DNA of 64,000 nt from Rikenellaceae bacterium. GTDB lineage: Bacteria; Bacteroidota; Bacteroidia; Bacteroidales; Rikenellaceae. Position 1 is the stretch's first letter; the number at the start of each line of letters is the position of its first letter. A program made the translations under genes and the position numbers. The stretch covers positions 186,001 through 250,000 of the forward strand of contig SUZR01000001.1 of assembly GCA_015059845.1 (NCBI GenBank). The letters run 5' to 3'. This document shows, one piece after another, positions 18,703 to 26,385 of this stretch. The notes beneath the pieces were generated by a model. It had not been told where the DNA came from, searched no databases, and saw only the letters and a list, made by a program, of their open reading frames with translations.

Positions 18703-19335
18703 ATGAAAAAGGCAGTACAATTTCTTTTGGGTCTGGTAATCATCGGACTTATTTATGTGGTTGCTACATTGATCCACACTCCGCTTAGCTTTGAGAAGCA
18801 GCTGGAGGAGCGTAATGCAGATGTAATCGTTAAGCTGAAGGACATCCGTGCCGCTGAGCGTGCTTACAAGAGCAAGTACCAGCAGTTCACAGGCGATTTC
18901 GATTCACTCATCTACTTTATCTTGAACGATTCTTTGGAGATGGAGCGTAAGCTCGTTGACGAGGATGACTCAGTTGCTATGGCTCAGTTGAAGAAGGCTG
19001 GTAAGAAGAACGTTGAGAAGTATAGCCTCGCCGTTATCGACACCATCTTCAATCCCCGTAAGCTCTCTAAGGAGGATGTACAGAACTTGCGTTATATCCC
19101 CCACACTGACAAGGTTGAGTTTATTCTTGAGGCTGCTAAGATTATGACAGGTGCTAACGTATTGGTTCCCGTTGTAGAGTGCCGCGCACCTTACAAGATG
19201 TACCTCGATACTGTTGCATATCGTCAGAACATCATTAACCTTATCGACGACCGCGTAAACAACTTTAACGCATACGCTGGTTTGAAGTTCGGTTCAATGG
19301 AGGGTAGCAATAACGAGGCTGGTAACTGGGAGTAA
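18703..19335 (+). CDS. Membrane-anchored protein of unknown function (210 aa)
   Basis: I recognise it only as a conserved Bacteroidales type. One N-terminal membrane helix (AVQFLLGLVIIGLIYVVATL) places about 185 residues in the periplasm. These include an Arg/Lys/Glu-rich helix (VKLKDIRAAERAYKSKYQQF) resembling the pilin-like LRxAExxY pattern and a segment LSKEDVQNLRYIPHTDKVEF. Codon use is strongly biased to the set seen in prs and gyrB, which suggests high expression. It has its own promoter and a terminator after the stop. Role unknown; a cell-envelope structural function would fit the layout but is a guess. Confidence 0.7.
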   Translation: MKKAVQFLLGLVIIGLIYVVATLIHTPLSFEKQLEERNADVIVKLKDIRAAERAYKSKYQQFTGDFDSLIYFILNDSLEMERKLVDEDDSVAMAQLKKAGKKNVEKYSLAVIDTIFNPRKLSKEDVQNLRYIPHTDKVEFILEAAKIMTGANVLVPVVECRAPYKMYLDTVAYRQNIINLIDDRVNNFNAYAGLKFGSMEGSNNEAGNWE

Positions 19336-19357
19336 TCTCCTGCGGTTACAAATATAT

Positions 19358-19383
19358 ATGTCCGCTCCAAATGGGGCGGACAT
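19358..19383 (+). terminator. Intrinsic terminator after the 18703 gene
   Basis: ATGTCCGCTCC pairs with GGGGCGGACAT (one G.T) around AAAT, then TCTTTTT. Confidence 0.75.
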
Positions 19384-19412
19384 TCTTTTTACCTTATATA
19401 TAATATAGAGTT

Positions 19413-19952
19413 ATGAGAATAATTAGTGGTCGCTGTGGTGGCCGTACTATCGTTCCACCTAAAAACCTTCGTGCCCGCCCTACTACCGATTTCGCTAAGG
19501 AGAATCTGTTCAACGTGCTGGGCAATATGATTGACTTCGAGGATATCGAGGTCCTGGACCTCTTTGCCGGTACGGGCTCTATCAGCTACGAGTTTGCATC
19601 GCGCGGAGCTGCCGCCGTAACGTCGGTAGAGATAAATGCCGTACATTATAACTTCATCCGTACCACGGCCAAAACATTCGGCTTCGACAATCTGCACGCC
19701 GTTAAAGCAAACGTATTTCTGTATCTTAAGAGCTGCGCGAAGAGGTTTGACGTGATATTTTCGGATGCGCCATACGACCTTGAGGGTAGCGAGCAGGTCG
19801 TTGACTTGGTATTTGAAAAGGGTCTGTTGAAGGAGGATGGAGTATTTATTTTTGAGCATTCAAAGTCTATGAATTTCTCCGACCACCCCAACTTTGTACA
19901 GACACGTAGCTATGGCAGCGTGCAGTTCTCAATATTTGAAAATAAGCAATGA
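19413..19952 (+). CDS. rsmD: 16S rRNA (guanine966-N2)-methyltransferase RsmD
   Basis: Methylates G966 in the 30S subunit using SAM. The 179-aa product has the RsmD start MRIISGRCGGRTI, the RPTTDFAKENLFNVLGN block, SAM-binding motif I VLDLFAGTGSISYE, motif II VTSVEINAVHYN, and motif IV SDAPYDL. Most family members I know read DPPY in motif IV; here the first Pro is Ala. The stop overlaps the next start as ATGA, so the downstream acyltransferase-like gene is translationally coupled. Confidence 0.88.
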   Translation: MRIISGRCGGRTIVPPKNLRARPTTDFAKENLFNVLGNMIDFEDIEVLDLFAGTGSISYEFASRGAAAVTSVEINAVHYNFIRTTAKTFGFDNLHAVKANVFLYLKSCAKRFDVIFSDAPYDLEGSEQVVDLVFEKGLLKEDGVFIFEHSKSMNFSDHPNFVQTRSYGSVQFSIFENKQ

Positions 19953-20593
19953 TAGAAGTAAACCCCAACGATACAACACGAGCTGCGGCATTTGAGATGT
20001 GGATGAAAGCGCCGATGCCAATGGTTACAATCTTCAAGAAAATAGATATTAAACCTATTGTTAAGATAAGCCATCGCAATGGAATGAAACTCAATGCGCT
20101 TATGTGCTATATCGTAGCAAAAGCTGCAAGTCAAATTGATGAGTTTTTCCTCTTGCCCGTTGATGGCAAACTGATGAGATACGACAGCCTCGCAGTAAGT
20201 GTTGTTGTGAATGTTGGCGATGGGGAGATTAGCACCTGCGATGTACCCTACTCGGAGGATTTGCGTGAGTTTTACGCAGATTATATCAACCTAACCGATA
20301 CGGTGCGCAGGACCAAAAAGGCCTACGACCTGAGCCAAACACATATGGTCATCGGCACATCGGCTCTTACGCAGTGTGACATTGATGGCGTGGTGAATAT
20401 CTATTCTGGGGTATTTAACAATCCATTCTTGACGTGGGGCAGATATCGAAAGGGCTTTTTCAAAACGATGCTACCTATATCGTTTCAGTTTCATCACACG
20501 CAGATGGATGGCGCTCACGCGGCACTCTTTTTGAATAAGATGCAGGACGAGATAAACGCCATAAAGAAATATTGCAAGACGGCAGGAGTATAG
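19949..20593 (+). CDS. Chloramphenicol acetyltransferase-like protein
   Basis: Member of the trimeric CatA-type acetyl-CoA acyltransferase fold, 214 aa. The catalytic motif HHxxxDG is present as FHHTQMDGAHAALFL near the C-terminus, and the N-terminal half holds NGMKLNALMCYIVAKAASQI, matching the CAT core. The start overlaps rsmD by four bases, so this is a settled chromosomal gene rather than a recently acquired cassette. There is no mobile element nearby. Whether it acetylates chloramphenicol or another alcohol substrate cannot be read from sequence. Confidence 0.75.
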   Translation: MIEVNPNDTTRAAAFEMWMKAPMPMVTIFKKIDIKPIVKISHRNGMKLNALMCYIVAKAASQIDEFFLLPVDGKLMRYDSLAVSVVVNVGDGEISTCDVPYSEDLREFYADYINLTDTVRRTKKAYDLSQTHMVIGTSALTQCDIDGVVNIYSGVFNNPFLTWGRYRKGFFKTMLPISFQFHHTQMDGAHAALFLNKMQDEINAIKKYCKTAGV

Positions 20594-20628
20594 GAATGTA
20601 ATTTTATAGATGTTTTTTCGCCCAAAAA

Positions 20629-20659
20629 TTTGCAGATTAACATTTTTATACTACCTTTG
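20629..20659 (+). promoter_or_regulatory. tRNA-Asp promoter
   Basis: TTTG (20629-20632), 19 bases, TACCTTTG (20652-20659), an exact match to the Bacteroidota consensus, 18 bases before the mature tRNA. Confidence 0.8.
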
Positions 20660-20677
20660 CAATCGCAATCAGCAAAT

Positions 20678-20751
20678 GGTGCGTTAGTTCAGCTGGTTAG
20701 AATACGTGCCTGTCACGCACGGGGTCAGGGGTTCGAGTCCCCTACGCACCG
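20678..20751 (+). tRNA. tRNA-Asp (GTC)
   Basis: Full cloverleaf: acceptor GGTGCGT/ACGCACC, D-arm with AGCTGGTTAGA, anticodon stem CGTGC-CTGTCAC-GCACG with anticodon GTC, T-arm GGGGTTCGAGTCCCC, discriminator G. CCA is not encoded. Confidence 0.97.
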
Positions 20752-20766
20752 CGAATTTTGATAGCA

Positions 20767-20788
20767 AGCGACTGAGTTTTCAGTCGCT
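20767..20788 (+). terminator. tRNA-Asp terminator
   Basis: Perfect 9-bp stem AGCGACTGA / TCAGTCGCT with a GTTT loop and a run of Ts, 15 bases after the tRNA. Confidence 0.85.
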
Positions 20789-21201
20789 TTTTTTGTATAT
20801 GTGGCTCGCTTGAACAAGTTCAAAGCCCCATATTACACAAAATGTACGTACACGCACTTGCTATCATTGATGTAGGGCACTACTCTCTTAAATGGGGTTG
20901 CGGGAATAATTAGAGATTTATTTTTCAATCGTATTCCCGCTTCACCTTCGCTTCGCTCGGCGGTCGAATCCTCCTACGCACCACAAAAAAAAAAGGAGTT
21001 CCTCGATGGCAACCTTGATTTAATTTTAACTGATTGATTTTCAGTGTTAGTTTTTACGAAAATTGCGAAATCCTACATAGAAGACTACATGGAGGTTGTG
21101 GTTAAATCCATTTCCCGACGAGTAAAATGTGTATAGCAGTTTTGAAAGTACGGCTCTGAAATCGAGCATCTTTCGCTGATGCGATATGTATAAACAAAAT
21201 T
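20789..21201. other. Gene-free stretch with inverted repeat and tRNA-like debris
   Basis: No ORF over 60 codons. It holds the inverted repeat GCGGGAATA (20900-20908) / TATTCCCGC (20932-20940) and then a tRNA 3'-end-like piece (listed separately). The rest shows nothing I recognise. Confidence 0.5.
20959..20983 (+). repeat. tRNA-Asp 3'-end-like remnant
   Basis: GGTCGAATCCTCCTACGCACC resembles the T-arm and acceptor of the intact tRNA-Asp 230 bases upstream (TTCGAGTCCCCTACGCACC), with CCTACGCACC identical. No 5' half is present. It could be a decayed tRNA copy or one side of an old integration site. Confidence 0.45.
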
Positions 21202-21238
21202 GGTGCGTGACGGGACTACATCGTTCCCTACACGCACC
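21202..21238 (-). terminator. Terminator with tRNA-acceptor-like stem
   Basis: On the minus strand GGTGCGTG-TA-GGGA pairs with TCCC-GT-CACGCACC, followed by AATTTTGTTT, 24 bases after the lipoprotein stop. The outer stem repeats the tRNA-Asp acceptor bases. Confidence 0.65.
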
Positions 21239-21261
21239 ATTTTTGTGTATAGACTATTCTC

Positions 21262-22182
21262 TTACTTCTTGCTCAAACTCAGAATCACAGTGAAAGTCTC
21301 GAAGGTATCCATAAACTCCTTCTCCAATGCTGCAATCTGCGCTGCATCGAGTTTCAATCCCTCGTTCTCTTTCTCTACCAAATCAACCATACCGCCCAAC
21401 CAAGCAGCCTGCTTAGGAATGATGATGAAGAGGCGGTCGCCATCCTCGTCGGGGAATGAGGTAGCATTTACCTTATAAGTATCGCTTCCTTCATAGAGAT
21501 TGAACACAAGGTTGTTGCCATTCAGGGTATAATTCTTTACCTTTGCCTCACCATCCATTGTGTGGTTGAGTTTGCCATCAGCAGCGAATGTAGCATCTGC
21601 AAAGAATTTCTTCATCACATCAATAATACGGTCGCCGTGCATTGCATCAATAGAGATAGAGTTCTGACCATTGAAAGTTACACCTTCTGGAAGTTGAAGA
21701 GCAGTCTTACCCTCTGCGGGAACAACTCTTACAGCGGAGTTCAAGTAAGAATATTTACCAGTGATGTCGAATTGTTCTTTTACGCGGTAGTGAACTCTCT
21801 CATTGAGTGTAGATGTATTAGAATTAACCCCTTCCTTATGTATTAATTTTTCTTGTGTTAATTCAACCTTACTTGAAATTTTAATTGTAGAACCATCTGC
21901 ATCATTGTATAATTCAACAAGTTGATTACCTTCAAGATTATAAGTCCCCTTCATTTCTATCCATCCGTGGTCTTTATCCCAACCAACAACATTTTTTGTT
22001 CCATCAGCCTGATAGTTCAAAAACATACTTGCATCTGGAGTAAAGTTAAACCACTTGCCCACAATCAACTGCGGATAATCCTTGTAAGGATTCACCTCGT
22101 CATCGTCGTTGTCACAACTGCTCATCGCAAAGCCGAGCACCACAGCCACGAGGGCCATTCTAAACATTCTGAATGTCTTCAT
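21262..22182 (-). CDS. Surface-type lipoprotein of unknown function (306 aa)
   Basis: I do not recognise a named family with certainty. The signal ends LGFAMSSC, and the mature protein begins CDNDDDEVNP; acidic residues directly after the lipid Cys match the Bacteroidota lipoprotein export signal, so surface exposure is likely. Two beta-rich halves follow: residues about 40-140 start LIVGKWFNFTPDASMFLNYQ, a lipocalin-like opening, and about 150-260 contain DGEAKVKNYTLNGNNLVFNL. A Lys/Glu-rich helix closes the protein. It is a single gene with a structured 5' leader and a terminator. Binding of a small ligand or glycan is a guess from the fold. Confidence 0.65.
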   Translation of the reverse strand: MKTFRMFRMALVAVVLGFAMSSCDNDDDEVNPYKDYPQLIVGKWFNFTPDASMFLNYQADGTKNVVGWDKDHGWIEMKGTYNLEGNQLVELYNDADGSTIKISSKVELTQEKLIHKEGVNSNTSTLNERVHYRVKEQFDITGKYSYLNSAVRVVPAEGKTALQLPEGVTFNGQNSISIDAMHGDRIIDVMKKFFADATFAADGKLNHTMDGEAKVKNYTLNGNNLVFNLYEGSDTYKVNATSFPDEDGDRLFIIIPKQAAWLGGMVDLVEKENEGLKLDAAQIAALEKEFMDTFETFTVILSLSKK

Positions 22183-22641
22183 AACTCTAATATTTTAAAT
22201 TGTTATACTGTTGATTTATATGCACAAAAATGGCGTTACTGCTCATAATAAGCCGTAACGCCGATATAAAATGTGGGTATATAACCGCTAACTACCTGAT
22301 TATCAAATAGATTGCAAATGGGGGGGGGTATTTATGGCAGACACACAAACGACTGCATCCGAAGTGCAGTTCTTATTGCCGAAGTATGTCGCCAAAAAGT
22401 TATTCATAACCCAATCCATTCAGTTTCAATGCACAAAGTTAGTAAAAGTTCAGAAACAGAGTGGCAAAAACAGCAATTATTTTCAAATTTTTAGACCTGC
22501 AAATATTTTGCTTATAGTAATTATACTTAATTTAGACTACATAAAAGGCTACACGCAAAAGGGTAAAATCAACGCTTAAACCATTTTTGCACAAAAAGTC
22601 GTTTCACAACGCAACAACCTAATGCAATTTATATCAACAAA
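22183..22641. other. Gene-free stretch: lipoprotein leader and poly-G tract
   Basis: The lipoprotein 5' leader (minus strand) contains the hairpin GGCGTTAC / GTAACGCC (22232-22239 with 22255-22262). Further out is a run of nine G (22320-22328), followed on the plus strand by short overlapping ORFs (22312 and 22334 in the track) without a ribosome site, similarity or codon bias I can support. I annotate no gene here. Confidence 0.5.
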
Positions 22642-22671
22642 ATCGGCGGTGAATAGTATTTCACCGCCGAT
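22642..22671 (-). terminator. Terminator of the aromatic amino acid operon
   Basis: Perfect 12-bp stem ATCGGCGGTGAA / TTCACCGCCGAT with a 6-base loop, followed on the minus strand by TTTGTTG, 58 bases beyond the ACT gene stop. Confidence 0.8.
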
Positions 22672-22729
22672 GAAGGGTAGTCCGAGGTGAGAAACTCCTT
22701 CTTTTTTGTTATTCGAATTTAATATTACC

Positions 22730-23140
22730 CTAAAAACAACTTCGTATATCGCAATTACACTCTTGGAGAGTCTCTACGCAGCTTTCGAGGTTGTTGGGGC
22801 GGATTACGACGTTGGCCATAGCGCCGTCAGCGAAGGCGTACATATATTCAATGAATATCTCACGCTCGGAGAGGCGTTCGAGGATTGTTGAGAGGGCGCC
22901 TGCCTGGTTGTCGCATTTGATGCAGACTACATCGGTGAGCATAACGGCGAAATTCTCATTTCGCAGCACCTCCACGGCGCGCTCGACCTCCGAAACGATA
23001 AGGCGGAGAATACCGAAATCGGGTGTCTCGGCCATACTGAATGCGTGCATATTGATTCCCTCGCGGCTGAGAATACGTGTAAGGTCGTTAATGCGACCTG
23101 TCTTATTCTCAAGAAAAACGGATAATTGTTTGATTGTCAT
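22730..23140 (-). CDS. Tandem ACT-domain protein (136 aa)
   Basis: Small cytosolic sensor with two ACT domains: one opens MTIKQLSVFLENKTGRINDL, the second follows about residue 70 with IKCDNQAGALSTILERLSE. ACT domains bind amino acids, and stand-alone ACT pairs next to paaK and iorAB genes are a known arrangement in anaerobes. It is the last gene of the six-gene operon, 15 bases after paaK. A role in feedback control of the pathway by an aromatic amino acid is inferred from this position. Confidence 0.83.
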   Translation of the reverse strand: MTIKQLSVFLENKTGRINDLTRILSREGINMHAFSMAETPDFGILRLIVSEVERAVEVLRNENFAVMLTDVVCIKCDNQAGALSTILERLSEREIFIEYMYAFADGAMANVVIRPNNLESCVETLQECNCDIRSCF

Positions 23141-23155
23141 ATCTCTGGCTTTTTG

Positions 23156-24457
23156 TTATTTCAATATTCGCTTGTCTATCACGTGCTTACCCTTGCCCTG
23201 GCTACGCTCGATGCTGCCGGGTTCCATCAGTTTCACATCAGCACCAATTGAAAGTACACTCTTCAGGCGGTCGGCAAGTCGCTTCTTCATATTCAACATA
23301 CGACCAATGTCGTCGCTGAAGTAATCGCGGCGCACCTCGACCTGCACCTGCAATGTATCAAGATTGTTAACGCGGTCCACAATCAGCATATACTGCGGCT
23401 CAAACTCCTGCATCTCGAGGATAACGCTCTCCACCTGCGACGGGAATACGTTGATACCTCGGATAATCAGCATATCGTCGCTGCGGCCAACGATGCGGCC
23501 CATTCTAACAGTTGTACGACCACAGGCACACTCGCCCGTCATCAGCGTACAGAGGTCCTTGGTGCGATAACGCAGAAGTGGCATACCCTCCTTAGTCAGT
23601 GTGGTAAATACCAACTCTCCCTGCTCGCCGTAGGGCAACTGCTCCAGTGTGTCGGGGTTAATGATTTCGGGGTAGAAGTGGTCCTCGCTGATGTGCGAGC
23701 CATTCTGCTCCGAACACTCATACGACACACCCGGGCCCATAATCTCACTCAAGCCGTAGAGGTTGTACGCCTTCAAGCCCAGACGCTCCTCAATCTCCTT
23801 GCGCATATTCTCGGTCCACGGCTCAGCACCGAAAGCACCGATGCGAAGGCTTATATCCTCACGCTTTAGGCCCATCTTTTCGAGTGTCTCTGCAAGATAG
23901 AGCGCATACGACGGAGTACAAGCAATACCCGAGATACCCAAATCACGAATAAGACGAATATGTTTCTCTGTATTTCCCGTAGAGGTGGGAATCACCGTTG
24001 CACCGAGATTCTCAACGCCATAGTGCGCACCCAAGCCGCCTGTAAACAAGCCATAACCGTAGCTTACCGAGAAGGTGTCGTCACGTGTAACGCCATAAGC
24101 CGTTAAGCAACGCGCCATAACCTCCGACCACACGGCCAAATCCTTACGCGTGTAGCCTACGATTGTAGGGTTGCCCGTAGTTCCTGAAGAGGCGTGTACA
24201 CGCACAATCTCCGATGGCGGCGCAGCCTGCAAGCCGTAGGGATAGTTGTCGCGCAGGTCCTGCTTTGTTGTAAATGGAAGTTTTACGATGTCGTCAATAC
24301 TCTCTATATCCTCGGGTGCAATGTCCATTGCCTGCATCTTGTTGCGATAGAATGGCACATTGTGATATACATAGGTGACAAGTTTCTGCAGTCGCTTACT
24401 CTGCAACGCGTGCATCTCGTCACGACTCATACACTCTTTGTTTGGGTTCCAAATCAT
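23156..24457 (-). CDS. paaK: Phenylacetate-CoA ligase (AMP-forming)
   Basis: Adenylate-forming enzyme joining arylacetates to CoA. The 433-aa protein has the ATP-binding motif VHASSGTTGNPTIVGYT (about residue 90), the YGLSEIMGPGVSYEC block, and the C-terminal lid motif GRSDDMLIIRGINVFPSQVE, all typical of PaaK. Length is normal. With iorAB upstream it links arylpyruvate oxidation to free arylacetates; the direction in vivo (activation or release) is not fixed by sequence. Confidence 0.9.
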   Translation of the reverse strand: MIWNPNKECMSRDEMHALQSKRLQKLVTYVYHNVPFYRNKMQAMDIAPEDIESIDDIVKLPFTTKQDLRDNYPYGLQAAPPSEIVRVHASSGTTGNPTIVGYTRKDLAVWSEVMARCLTAYGVTRDDTFSVSYGYGLFTGGLGAHYGVENLGATVIPTSTGNTEKHIRLIRDLGISGIACTPSYALYLAETLEKMGLKREDISLRIGAFGAEPWTENMRKEIEERLGLKAYNLYGLSEIMGPGVSYECSEQNGSHISEDHFYPEIINPDTLEQLPYGEQGELVFTTLTKEGMPLLRYRTKDLCTLMTGECACGRTTVRMGRIVGRSDDMLIIRGINVFPSQVESVILEMQEFEPQYMLIVDRVNNLDTLQVQVEVRRDYFSDDIGRMLNMKKRLADRLKSVLSIGADVKLMEPGSIERSQGKGKHVIDKRILK

Positions 24458-24488
24458 ACTCTCTCTATTTTTGTTCCTAACTAATTTT

Positions 24489-25802
24489 CTATTCCAGCGG
24501 GTGGTCCTCCATAAATGCCTTCATACGCTCGGCAAGCGTATCGTACAAATCATCCCGCATACGCGATGTGCAGGCTCTCACGCCCTGCTGCTCACTACCC
24601 GTCGTGGAGAGTGAAATGCTGCTCACACCATAGTACAGAAGTTCCGTAAGCAAATCGCCACCACTTAATCCTCCGTAACCAATCGTAAAGAAGAAACCAT
24701 CGCCCACACGCTGCGTAACATCATTGTCATAGACAATATGGAAACCGTTATCGGTAAAAATCTTCTTCATTCGCTCGGCACGAATGGCATACTCGCGTGT
24801 ATCCTCCACAAAGTTAATCTCGCCCTCGGTCGAGAGGCGCAGCATCTCGGCATAAGCATACTGCGTAGAGGCCGTACAGCCCGAAGTAATCATATAGAGG
24901 ATAGAGGCTATCAGCGTCTGACCAAATACTCCCGCGTCCTTATATCGCTCGGCCAAAGCGGGATAGTGGCGGTCGAAGAGTTTATCGCTTATGCACGTAA
25001 GTGCCATACGCTGACCGGCATAGCTGAATATCTTTGACGACGAGAGCATCAGGATATAATTATCTGTATATCGTGCCACTGTCGGGGGATAAGGCGGCTC
25101 GAACGGATGCCCCAAGTCGTGGCGGAAATCCATACAGAAGTATGCCAAATCCTCCATAACGATAACATCATACTTGGTGGCCAGCTCGCCGATAATCTTT
25201 AGCTCCTGCTCCTCCAGACATATCCACGCAGGGTTGTTGGGGTTGGAATATACGATGGCGGCAACGTCGCCCTTAGAGAGCATCTGCTCCAACTTACCTC
25301 GCAGAGCCTCGCCGCGGTAGTTATAGATATCAAACTCCTTCCACTCGGCACCGATAACACGCAGTTGCGACTTCTGAATCGGAAAGCCCGGGTCGATAAA
25401 CAGCACCTTATTTTTCCCTGGCGTACACTGCGTGCAGGCAATAAACGAACCATAAGAACCTGCCACACTACCCACCGTGGGTACGCAGGCGCGAGCCGAG
25501 ATATCCACATTCAAAAACGCTTTCACGAAGCGTGATGCCTCATATTTCAACTCAGGTACACCAGCTGCTGCGGGATACTGAGAACCTACGCCTCTATCCA
25601 GCGCAGCCTTCTCGGCCTCCACGCCATATCTGTTTACGGGCAGGCCAGGTGAGCCCTGGTCCATACGGATAAAGGGTATTCCCGTCTTCTGCTCCAAATA
25701 CTGCGCAACGAGCAGCACCTCACCAATGGTCGCACGCTTTAGGTCGGCAATATGCAGCTCCTCGACAGCCTTAGCAACCAGCTCCTCACTAAAAATCTTC
25801 AT
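24489..25802 (-). CDS. PLP-dependent aminotransferase, class I/II
   Basis: Fold-type I aminotransferase of 437 aa. The PLP Lys is visible in LSSSKIFSYAGQRMAL, with the upstream Asn/Asp/Tyr set in YSNPNNPAWICLEE and VMEDLAYFCMD. Its place between iorB (4-base gap) and paaK implies it supplies aromatic 2-oxo acids from Phe, Tyr or Trp, or runs the reverse, making aromatic amino acids from arylacetates. An omega-amidase-like gene heads the operon, so glutamine as amino donor is possible. Substrate is inferred from context only. Confidence 0.82.
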   Translation of the reverse strand: MKIFSEELVAKAVEELHIADLKRATIGEVLLVAQYLEQKTGIPFIRMDQGSPGLPVNRYGVEAEKAALDRGVGSQYPAAAGVPELKYEASRFVKAFLNVDISARACVPTVGSVAGSYGSFIACTQCTPGKNKVLFIDPGFPIQKSQLRVIGAEWKEFDIYNYRGEALRGKLEQMLSKGDVAAIVYSNPNNPAWICLEEQELKIIGELATKYDVIVMEDLAYFCMDFRHDLGHPFEPPYPPTVARYTDNYILMLSSSKIFSYAGQRMALTCISDKLFDRHYPALAERYKDAGVFGQTLIASILYMITSGCTASTQYAYAEMLRLSTEGEINFVEDTREYAIRAERMKKIFTDNGFHIVYDNDVTQRVGDGFFFTIGYGGLSGGDLLTELLYYGVSSISLSTTGSEQQGVRACTSRMRDDLYDTLAERMKAFMEDHPLE

Positions 25803-25806
25803 ACGC

Positions 25807-26385
25807 CTACTCCTTTACTGCATTAAGACCGAGGTCAAAGGCTCGGCAGTTCATCTCCACAACCTTCTCGCCCTTCGATGCAAACACTCGCTTGATACTC
25901 TCGCGCAGTTGCTCGGCCGAGAGAATCTCAATATACTTTGCAGCCATACCCAGCAACACCACATTGGCGCACTTGGGAACGCTGTTCTCTTTAGCTATAT
26001 CCTCAATGGGGAGAATAGCCGTGCGGGGCAACGCCTTTAGTTCCGCCATCATAGACTCCTCGTCGGGATAGTTGGGAATATTCTTATAGGGGTGCGATGA
26101 GGTCACGACCCAGCCCTGCGCATCCAGTGCATCGACATATCGCAGAGCCTCCATCGGCTCCATAGAGATAATAAGGTCGGCCGTACCCTGACGTATAAGG
26201 TCGGAGTAAATCTCCTCGGTCGAGAGGCGCAGATTCGACTGCACATCACCTCCTCGCTGGCTCATACCGTGTACCTCGGCCTGCTTAAGGCTTAGACCTG
26301 CTACGGCGGCCGCATCGCCTATGATTGTTGCAATGGTGAGGATACCTTGTCCTCCTACACCTGCTAAAATTATATCTTTCTTCAT
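25807..26385 (-). CDS. iorB: Indolepyruvate ferredoxin oxidoreductase, beta subunit
   Basis: Gamma-type domain subunit of the 2-oxoacid:ferredoxin oxidoreductase family. The 192-aa protein opens with IILAGVGGQGILTIATIIGD, the hallmark GxGGQG motif, and has AEVHGMSQRGGDVQSNLRLS. It overlaps iorA by one base and the aminotransferase follows after four bases, so the three are translated together. With IorA it oxidises arylpyruvates to aryl-acetyl-CoA and CO2 and reduces ferredoxin. Confidence 0.92.
   Translation of the reverse strand: MKKDIILAGVGGQGILTIATIIGDAAAVAGLSLKQAEVHGMSQRGGDVQSNLRLSTEEIYSDLIRQGTADLIISMEPMEALRYVDALDAQGWVVTSSHPYKNIPNYPDEESMMAELKALPRTAILPIEDIAKENSVPKCANVVLLGMAAKYIEILSAEQLRESIKRVFASKGEKVVEMNCRAFDLGLNAVKE

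Noticed and set aside
19949-20593. Acquired antibiotic-resistance cassette
   Set aside because: Start overlaps rsmD, composition matches neighbours, and there is no mobile element; better read as a resident CAT-fold gene.
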